Origin: Tribonema minus
Lineage: Eukaryota > Sar > Xanthophyceae > Tribonematales > Tribonemataceae
Reading direction: 5' to 3'
Length of the DNA stretch: 64,000 bases
Assembly (NCBI GenBank): GCA_017506865.1
Contig: JAFCMP010000076.1
Coordinates: forward strand, 62,001-126,000
The notes below the pieces were generated by a model, which was not told the origin of the DNA, did not search any database, and saw nothing but the letters and a program-made list of their open reading frames with translations. Position numbers and translations under genes: made by a program. Shown in pieces: positions 56,611-64,000 of the stretch; position 1 is the first letter of the stretch, and every line of letters begins with the position of its first letter.

Positions 56611-56738
56611 GTGCGCCCAGGTGTTGTCGAGGCCACGCATCTCGGTACCTGTACAAATGTCGTACAGGTACCGAGATGCGTTGCATCGAATGTCGTACAG
56701 GTACCGAGATGCGTTGCATCGACAACACCTGGGCGCAC
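56611..56738. repeat. compact hairpin with one arm duplicated
   Basis: The left arm 56611-56654 (starting GTGCGCCCAGGTGTTGTCGA) pairs with 56693-56738 (ending GACAACACCTGGGCGCAC). A partial second copy of the right arm lies at 56661-56689, so the right half is a tandem duplication. Arms are about 95 percent complementary. Lies in the intron between exons 2 and 3 of PPR-SMR copy III. Confidence 0.85.
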
Positions 56739-57736
56739 AACGCCAACCGGCACCGGTAAAGTACGACCAGTAGACAAAGTGTCAATTGCAACCCTATCCT
56801 GGGGTTAGCATTGTAGATGAAACGCGTCTGTTCCACGCTCAGGCTATTTTTCATTATGGTATACGTGAAGAAAGGGTGATATGCACATCCGTAGGGTTGC
56901 CGAAACCGTAAATCGTAAATTTACGGTACGGAAATATACGGCGTATGATACGCCGTATGTTTGAAATGGCATCGCATATTCCGTAATTTACGGTAGAATT
57001 ATACGGTCGAACTTTTCGTACCCATTTTTTTCGGTACGATTTTATTACGGTGACGTGGATGATGCTGAACAAACAGGAGGTGGGCGTGATGGCGATGGCG
57101 CCAATGCTCTTATATCTCCTCAGCCTGGCACAGTCAGCAAGCCGCAAGGGACCTAACACCCCAAAAAAAGCCGAGTGGACAAAGTTCAAGTCTTCTCTGC
57201 GAGCGTGTAGTAGCGACAAGGCACTTGTTGTTGTATGCCAGCAATCTTTGCGCGCTACAATCCTTGCGCGCACTAACACTGAGCACATCCACAGCAGTGA
57301 AGACCAGCTGCAGGGGCGCAGACGAGGCAGCAGCAACACAGTTGACAATTGCAAAAGCCACTTGACTCGGCGCTTCCAAAAGCAAAGCCAGGAAAAGGCA
57401 GCGAAGGAGTGAGCTGTATGCACTTGGCTAGTTTTACGTTACGTGGCTCTGTTACGTGGCCCTGCACGTGATCAAAGACCTACACTTCAAAGCGCACTTT
57501 TCCTGTAAAAACTTCAACAAAGCGCTGCTGGCTTGGTAGGCATACTAAGTTTGAATGATGGCATCTTCACCTTCGTACTTTCTACTTCAATTATTTATAT
57601 GGTAGGCTGTACCCATCCTCATTGCCGACATTGAATGCAGTGATCTTTGGTGAATGCTTGATGCTATGCTTGCGTGTCATTAATTCAATGAGTTGGCTCA
57701 CGTTACCTGTGAGGTTGAAGTTAACAATTGTCATAC

Positions 57737-58550
57737 TACCGTCATGTGCCAAATTAGGCCGGTCGGTCAAAGATTTAGAATGGTTAAAAAAAGCACTCGG
57801 ACACTGAATAAGGATCACGCAAACTTTTGAAAAAAACACCAGGCGCAATTAGGACAGGGCCTCAAAACACCCTCAAGTGGGCACTACATGACCATCAGCG
57901 AGACCTGCAAACATTGTGCGTGCTGCTTTTGTTTCGCTGTTGAACGATCGGGAAGCACACTTGAAGTTGCTTACGCGAAACCGATCACGTGAACAGAAGG
58001 GTGCGCCAAGCTGCAGACATCTCAAAATCTTGGGGGTGTTCTTTCCACCCCGCGAGCCCCAACAGCAGCACTAGCAATACCACCTCCAGCTCCATCCTCA
58101 CATTCAGACATGGAGGTACTTGCTTGCTTTCCAGGCGAAGTGCGTGTGGGAGACCGGCTGAGTGATTTTCGCAGCTAAAGATCTGATAGGAGGACAGTGA
58201 CTTTGGTACTTTGGTCCATCAGATTACTTCGCGGTCGAGAAAACCTTGCTCTATGCATGCTTTGTGCATGCAAGATGTGCAAGCTTGTGCTGCTCTTATC
58301 CATCAGAGGGTGCAATGAGCATTTGAAGGTGTGCATCTGATAGTGCAATGGCACTTGTAACCTGCTTGCATGCTGTGCTTTGAGTGCCTCACCAGTACCA
58401 AATGAGTGCATGCCATAATAGGGTAACCACACAAAAAGTACCACCAGGCCTAAATAGGAACGCCCAAAAAAACACCCAGGCCTAATAAGGATCGGTGCCC
58501 GGTACGCTCCTAATTCTTGACTGACCGGCCTAATTTGGCACATGACGGTA
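57737..58550. mobile_element. TA-flanked element X, 810 bp, non-autonomous
   Basis: The element spans 57739-58548 between TA dinucleotides. Inverted ends of about 32 bp start CCGTCATGTGCCAAATTAGG, with one mismatch. Inside the ends are ATAAGGATC motifs near both sides. No transposase frame. Nested in the hAT element at 56892-60117. Confidence 0.8.
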
Positions 58551-59854
58551 CCGTATATGCCCCAGTAAACGCCCCCCCCCCTGTACAGCCCCCCCCCCCT
58601 CGTAAACGCCCATGGGCGTGCTTGCCAGGGCAAAGTGGGCACCAACGCCCACCCCCCCCTTGTAAACGCCCCCTAGCAACCAAAATGGTTGCAGGTTGGC
58701 GCGGCCTCGCAAAAACACCCCCGAAAGCCGAATTCAGCCGAACTTCAGCTGCTCAAGCAGGTGGCCCACCTCCGCGGTCTCGACCGGGACACCCTTGCCC
58801 CCTTCCGCCGCTACGCGGCGCGCCACGGGTTCAACAAGTTCATGGACATCGTCTTTGGCAGCAACCAGGTCTGCCTTCCAGTCCCTAAAGTGCAGCCGAG
58901 CGCCGACGCGGTAGCAGCAGGCCGGTGCACTAAACTGCGCGGCGGCTTTGAAGTAGCTTGTTGCATAGACGTCACCATACGTGACAGCTCATGCCCCTCC
59001 CGCCTCCGTCAGGCTCAGGGGGGCGCGCGCGATGTGCAGCGCGTGCTTGAATCGGCTTCGCAGGAAAAGATAGACACATACGTAGTCTCAGGGGCCCTGG
59101 ACCCCACTACACACACCCTATTTTCCGCAGCCTTTGACCACTTCGGCGCTATGTCACGCGACACCCAAGCGCTGCTACACGCACTCGCCGAGCAGAGCTC
59201 GCAGGGCAGCTACAATCTCGCGCAGCGCGTTGCCTTCTGGCGCCGCCGCACCTCCCTCGCGCTACAGCGCGCGCTCACACGTGTCGTGATCGACAACTGG
59301 AACGCAGTCATCGCCCCTGATGGCGACGTCAGCGCTTACCGCCGCATCGCACTGTTGCAAGTGCCGCGGCCCTCGCCGGCCAGCGCCGAACCGCCGGCCC
59401 CTCCGTAGATTTAGTTATTGCAAGCCCGATTTATCGTGCGCGCAGCCCATGCGGTCCAGGACATAATATACAACTTCAAGCCGAACTTGAACTCAATTAT
59501 ATCGCTTCGAGTACTTCTCTACTGCCGACGATGGTCACACAGGCAACATGCTCGCTTGACAAGAGCTGTCGTAGCTGCAGCGGCTTCGCCAGCACCGCCA
59601 TTGCTGTCACCAGAGATGTCCGCTATCGCCACCACACAATTTGTGCTCGCACCCTTGTAAACGCCCCCTCCGGGCCCTAGTAAACGCCCTCTCCCCCTTG
59701 TAAACGCCCCCTCTGCTAGCTGGCAATTCAAATGGAGCAGCTAAGCCCCCCCCCCCCTTGTACAGCCCCCCCCCCCTGTATACGCCCATGGGCGTGCTGT
59801 GCAAAGTCCCAGATCCGCACACCTGGGGGGGCGTTTACTCGGGCATATACGGTA
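58549..59854. mobile_element. TA-flanked element Y, 1302 bp, with GTAAACGCCC repeats
   Basis: The element spans 58551-59852 between TA dinucleotides, sharing its left TA with element X. Inverted ends start CCGTATATGCCC then (C/G)AGTAAACGCCC. At least six internal copies of (A/C/T)GTAAACGCCC cluster near both ends, along with long poly-C runs. About 70-bp direct repeats (TGTACAGCCCCC...CGCCCATGGGCGTGC) lie at 58575-58640 and 59757-59805. It carries the open frame described next. Confidence 0.8.
58689..59408 (+). CDS. RLE/LINE-like C-terminal domain protein inside element Y
   Basis: A 239-residue frame; its first codon is a GCA-preceding non-ATG start in context, so the true start is unclear. 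CCIDVTIRD near residue 93, EKIDTYVVSG near 130, FDHFGAMSRDTQALLHALAE near 150 and FWRRRTSLALQRALTRVVID near 185 follow the order DVT - K..Y - FG - LL..LA - terminal helices. The same order is seen in the C-termini of LINE A and LINE B. It is therefore probably a captured or inserted fragment of an RLE-type LINE. It lacks reverse transcriptase and the cysteine cluster. Confidence 0.55.
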   Translation: MQVGAASQKHPRKPNSAELQLLKQVAHLRGLDRDTLAPFRRYAARHGFNKFMDIVFGSNQVCLPVPKVQPSADAVAAGRCTKLRGGFEVACCIDVTIRDSSCPSRLRQAQGGARDVQRVLESASQEKIDTYVVSGALDPTTHTLFSAAFDHFGAMSRDTQALLHALAEQSSQGSYNLAQRVAFWRRRTSLALQRALTRVVIDNWNAVIAPDGDVSAYRRIALLQVPRPSPASAEPPAPP

Positions 59855-60170
59855 GTAGTACGCTCTCATGTAGTCATCTGTGCCTGTGTTACCATATGCA
59901 AAAGCGGACCATGTCACGTACATGCATCATGATAACTGCATAATTACGATAATTACAGCACGTACGGTTTACGGTTGGGAGTACGGTTTTACGATTACGG
60001 TCATTACGGTAACTACGGTTGTACGATCACAGGTACGGCATACGATTACGGTTACGGTACGGTACGTTTACGGCCTACGGAGTATATTTTCAAAAACCTA
60101 CGGTTTTGGCAACCCTACACATCCGACACATTTGTCATGGGGAGAGAATAGCCCATGAAGTACAGCAGAA

Positions 60171-60449
60171 GTGCTGGGCTTCTGTGACAACACACTGCAG
60201 TACTGCGTGCACTGTGAAAGGTGGCCCAGGGCAGGGCATACCAACTGTCAGAAGGTATGCCACCCTGACGGACAAGTTCGAATAGCACAACCAGAATTCA
60301 GATTCTCGCAACCCGGTGTTGTGCCTGTCGGGCATTTCACTCCCTATGGACATGATGCGAGAGTCCACAATTGCCCAAGCAACTTCAATATGAGTAATCC
60401 TGGGCCAAGAGCATTAGCATTCGGCTCCGCGTTTGCGTTTCAGTTTTAA
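60171..60449 (+). other. small Cys/His-containing open frame, unassigned
   Basis: A 92-residue frame with YCVHCERWPRAGHTNC, giving a C-x2-C-x7-H-x2-C arrangement like a metal-binding knuckle, followed by CHPDGQ and a neutral tail. It lies antisense inside the pseudogene intron, just outside the hAT target duplication. No family recognised; could be chance. Confidence 0.25.
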
Positions 60450-61601
60450 CTGAAGTTCAATATCACATATATTTGAAGCAGGGCAAGTTTCCATAATTGT
60501 GCAAAATGGTTCTGAAGCAGCTTCAACACCTTGAGGTTACAGTGCAACTGCATTTTCTGCGCTGCTGTCGCGGATTGTTGGTGTCGTGTGTGGCAGGCAT
60601 TAAATATACCAGTCTGGGGTTTGCGTGTCTCAGCATCCGGGCCTAACTGCTACACAGTAATAGCCTACCGAACACGCGAGAGCTTTCGAGACTGAACACC
60701 CACCCTCAAATGCTAAATAGCTTGCACACAGAAGTCATTTGACTACTATGGATATGGTGGCACTGTTTGACTCGTGGCCGATGACCGCAGCAGCGTTGAC
60801 CACGGTAATTTGTGGAAGGCACTTGCGGCTAACCACGCCTTGTAACCTACAGCTCTACAATCTTTGGAGTCAATTCCATTAACAATGATTCTTGACTCTA
60901 GACTGCATTGTGTTCCACATTGCCAAGACAACGTGAAGAATAAAGCACCTCAGCGCATGTGAGTTCTTTGGAATGGCTATATGTCTGTGAATGTATATTT
61001 GAACGTCACAATTATCACATACAAATCATTGCAGCTCTTAGACAAAAATCTGGGGGTTTCAGGTTGTAGTTTTTTTGCTGCACACAATGGCAAATGTACA
61101 CTCATCAGACAAACACATGATAATGGCGTTTGATGTCTGCTGAAAACAAAGGGGAGCTTAGCGTTTCAATTTTCAAGCTCTGCATCTGCAGCAGCTTCAT
61201 CCCCCCCCCCTGCGTCTGCATTGCAGTAACTTGGTACATGGATAAAAGCCTGGTATGAAGAAAAAGCAAGAGACGATGCAGATCCATCCTACTGCCATCT
61301 AAAACGCCATACTGCCAAATGGGAAAATAGTGCTGTTGGTTCCAAGCACTGCTGTTGATGCTGACGAGCACTTTTGTTGTTTGTTCATGCAATGACATAA
61401 TTACGTTTCCTCTACTGTGATGCAAAGGCCAATCAGCTCGCTGCTTGTTGTCAATGATTACACACACAGAATGAGCTGCTCTGCATCCCCAATGAAAATG
61501 ACAGAATGAGCTGCTCTGCATCCCCAATGAAAATGCCGTTCTGCATACGCAGTGTCTTACGTACTTTGCAACCTAAGTTAAACTTTGTATATTATGCGCA
61601 C
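60450..61601. other. intron sequence of PPR-SMR copy III
   Basis: Nothing recognised except a poly-C run at 61201-61210 and a 34-bp direct repeat (AGAATGAGCTGCTCTGCATC and following bases) at about 61470 and 61503. Confidence 0.5.
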
Positions 61602-61864
61602 CTGCCGAAGATGATGGCATTTGGCTTGACGGCAGCAGACTTGATCATTTCCGCAAGCACTTCCTCAGCCTTGCCCGGGTCTTTTGCCATTGCATAGCAG
61701 TTGATCAGCGTGTTGTAGCTCCTCACATTGGGCACTAGCTTGAGATCATGCAGCTCCCTCCATATGTCCTGAACAATGCCGACCTTTCCCGCTGCACCAG
61801 CACTGGTAAGCAGGGTGTTCATGGTGACCAGATTAGGCTGCTGTCCACTGGCACGCATCTCCCT

Positions 61865-62397
61865 GTACATCTACTGCTCGTTAGCACCGAGAGGTGCGGC
61901 AGCACTCGCGGTGGCGCTGATGGTGGCGAGGGTGCATCAGGCAGCAAGGGGATGGGAGATGCTGGCTGTGAGCAGGAGCTGCGGAGTCGCGTGTGGTGAG
62001 GATACGGCTTTGGGCAGCAGCAGGGGATATTGGAACATGGGGATACGGATAGCATCAGGGCACACTGTAGATCGTTTGCTTGAACACGCAAGAAAGAGAA
62101 CCTCGGCCAGGCACGTCAGCGGCGTGCTTAGGCAAGGAATCGAGGACCGGGCGCCTCTGGCCCAAATGTATACTAGAGGCATAACCGCGGTCCTCCGGCG
62201 TTTTCGCTCAAGAGATGGAGACATCGGCTACGATAGGTGTGGCTCAGACTGGGTGCCGCTGTGTCTGCCCCCCATGAGTCTAGTACAAGCCTGCAACGCA
62301 GGGCTCTAAGGGCCCGTCCGATTTTAGTTTTTTGCATTCTTATCCAACGCATCAAGCCCACCTTGGGGCTGCTATAAATACAAGATCATAAGTACAT
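61865..62397 (+). mobile_element. 521-bp 5'-truncated LINE fragment inside a PPR exon
   Basis: The insert 61871-62391 is flanked by GTACAT (61865-61870 and 62392-62397). Removing it restores the PPR frame across the site (minus strand QLDQMIAMYREMRASG). The plus strand ends with a coding-like frame stopping at 62307-62309, then an ~80-bp 3' UTR with CTATAAATACAAGATC, closely resembling the LINE B 3' end (TTTATAAATACAAGTCC). It is a third RLE-type LINE lineage or a diverged B relative. Confidence 0.8.
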
Positions 62398-62478
62398 TGC
62401 TATCATTTGGTCCAACTGCCCCGCGCTGCCGATGGCATCCAGGAGCGCATTCCAGCTTTGAACATCCGCATGGTCGCC

Positions 62479-63281
62479 CTGAAAGGCCAGCACAAGACTG
62501 TGTTAATTGATTGTGTAGCACAGTTCTGATGTTACGACAACTATTACACTCCTTGCGGGCAAAACACGCCGTCGGGTTGCACACCAAACTCAGTCTGCTG
62601 CATCTTTCTTTCATGTTCGCATATCGCCTACTTCGCAGTATTATTCATTAAAATTTGGCACTTGAAAGTGTTAATTCAGTAAATCGAAGTTTTGATTGCT
62701 GCTGCATGTCTGGCATCATCTGACATCTCTCACTCTGGATTGCATGCCAGGCACTGCACCAGCCACAACACTTGGGCGATTGACACAAGCTCGAACAACG
62801 TCTCATCCATGGCAAGCTCACACAGAGTAGGGACCATACAATGCAGTGATCGAAGTGCAGGCAGCAGCAGCGACAGCTATAGACGCTGCACAGCTTTCCT
62901 GCTGTGTGTGATGCTGTGATTGGCAGTGCAGGCAGCAGCAGAGACTGCACAGGTTTGCCTGTGGTGTCATTGAACCCGCACTCTGACTGCTTTGAGGTGC
63001 AGCATTGTGATTGTTAGGAATACTATCCAATGACTGCCAGGTGCAGACAATCCACCACAATTTTGCAGCAGTGCAGAAATTGCGACACATTGATTGTCAT
63101 GACAATGTCCAGAATGCAACCGGTGTGTGCAAGTGTTTTGGCATCCAGGCGATGCCATGCCAACAGCTGCTTACGACAGCAGAGCTAGGTGAGGGTGATG
63201 CTCACTAACAGGTTCAGCAAAGGGCATTTGTGCACTGGTGTGTCATGATCGATGCACAAGGTTATAATTCTTTGTGCTTAC
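62479..63281. other. intron 1 of PPR-SMR copy III, nothing recognised
   Basis: Bounded by an AG acceptor at 62479-62480 and a GT donor at 63280-63281 (minus strand). Contains GCAGGCAGCAG repeats near 62855-62945 but no other feature. Confidence 0.5.
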
Positions 63282-64000
63282 CTGGTCGCGCATCCGCTGA
63301 AAAATCTTGATGGCGTTGACCGCGTTGCCTTCCGCCGAACAAATCACCACTGCAGCAGTGAAATGCTGACACTCAGGCATATGCCCTGCGTCTTCCATGA
63401 GCTGCAGCCACTCCAGTGCCTGCTCGCTGCCGCCTCTGCTGTCTCCTGCATGCGTTGAATCCTTGTTGCGGACACATTGTTGGATAAGGGTGAGGTAGCT
63501 ACCGCCACTGATAGTGACGCCAAGCTTTCTCATCTTGTCGATCAGCTGTCGGGCTGTGTTGTGCTGCCCCGCTTTGGCGCATGCTCGCAGTGCAGCCCCG
63601 CATGCGATTTCAGTCCAGCACACCTTTGCCTTCTCCACCTCGTTCAGGAGCTTCAAGGCTCCAGATGGGTAATCTATGTGCGCAATGATGGCGCGCTCAT
63701 AGTCTTTGGCAGTCAAGACAATTAACCCCTGCAACCTCCTCAATGCAGTCATTGCCAGGTTGTGCTGATGACTGTACGCCATGATGTTGAGGGCCGCCCT
63801 CAGCTCTGCGCCAGTGGGTGCGGTGGCGTCCTTCAACGTTCGGGCAACGTCTCCCTAGCGTCCTTGGCTGCTCAAAGAGCGTATGCCATCAACGAGCGGG
63901 GAACGTGGAAGCGCTTTGCCTCCCGTCAAAGGCTCGTGCTTCAGTCTGCTTGGGGAGGCGGCATTTGCGATGCCGTTATGGCGATGTTGTCTACGCGCCT

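Larger units (their letters stand above)
56884..60125. mobile_element. hAT-type element with nested insertions
   Basis: The element spans 56892-60117. Termini TAGGGTTGCC are inverted at both ends, with perfect 8-bp CACATCCG duplications (56884-56891, 60118-60125). Ends are dense in TACGG/CCGTA motifs (56900-57050 and 59970-60080). Its own DNA is about 1.1 kb (56892-57738 and 59853-60117); the rest is two nested elements. A plus-strand frame (57050-57412, ending QKQSQEKAAKE) has no recognisable transposase domain, so it is probably non-autonomous. Confidence 0.88.
54801..64000 (-). pseudogene. PPR-SMR copy III, degraded and loaded with insertions
   Basis: Exons by homology: 64000 (continues beyond the window)-63282, 62478-61602 (interrupted), 56313-56059, 55064-54801 (stop TGA). 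Exon 4 is an intact SMR domain (MDLHDLNQATGKAAM, LYIITGQG). Lesions: a TAG at about 63853 where copy II has Trp in KRWQDAF; a 521-bp LINE fragment inside exon 2; a 4-base loss near 56208 in exon 3; and a TGA in exon 3 where copy I has Leu in DALLSG. Splice sites are otherwise kept. The lesions are consistent with a gene no longer under selection, although the SMR exon looks well preserved. Confidence 0.75.

Overview
This window looks like nuclear DNA of a green alga, probably a chlorophyte. The reasons are many short exons with GT-AG introns, a PPR-SMR family of organelle type, LINEs with a restriction-like endonuclease (RLE), several hAT transposons, and no operons or ribosome-binding sites. 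The assignment rests on gene content only; no species can be named.

Layout. 1-1.7 kb: short TTAGGG-like telomeric repeats. 1.7-9.1 kb (+): an ankyrin-BTB-BTB gene whose exon phases fit from the ankyrin exon to the stop. 10.0-12.5 kb: LINE family A (- strand), several 5'-truncated copies stacked at one target site. 13.9-18.4 kb (-): PPR-SMR gene copy I. 18.6-19.2 kb: three tandem-repeat arrays. 19.3-25.9 kb (+): LINE family B, with an OTU-like protease region, zinc-finger-like segment, reverse transcriptase and RLE domain; a reversed piece of LINE A and a 409-bp MITE are inserted in it. 26.0-27.1 kb: another insert with two 330-bp tandem repeats. 27.4-28.3 kb (-): PPR-SMR copy II, first exon only. 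28.4-49.2 kb (-): a long multi-exon gene for a leucine-rich-repeat plus coiled-coil protein (LRRC45-like layout); one intron holds a hAT fragment and a 640-bp palindrome. 50.3-52.9 kb (+): an apparently whole hAT transposon. 53.4-54.5 kb: a dispersed repeat and a GC-rich block. 54.8-64 kb (-): PPR-SMR copy III, a pseudogene; its introns carry a third hAT with two nested TA-flanked elements, and a LINE fragment sits inside an exon.

How it fits together. Three host loci (ANK-BTB-BTB, LRR-coiled-coil, PPR-SMR) are each expanded by mobile DNA. The PPR-SMR locus has been copied at least three times, plus a short reversed remnant near 49.6 kb, and most copies are damaged. The LINE insertions share a target: every 3' junction that can be read abuts a GTACA-containing sequence, and on two occasions the target has been used repeatedly. 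All three hATs begin TAGGGTTG and have perfect 8-bp target duplications. No tRNA, rRNA or CRISPR array was recognised.
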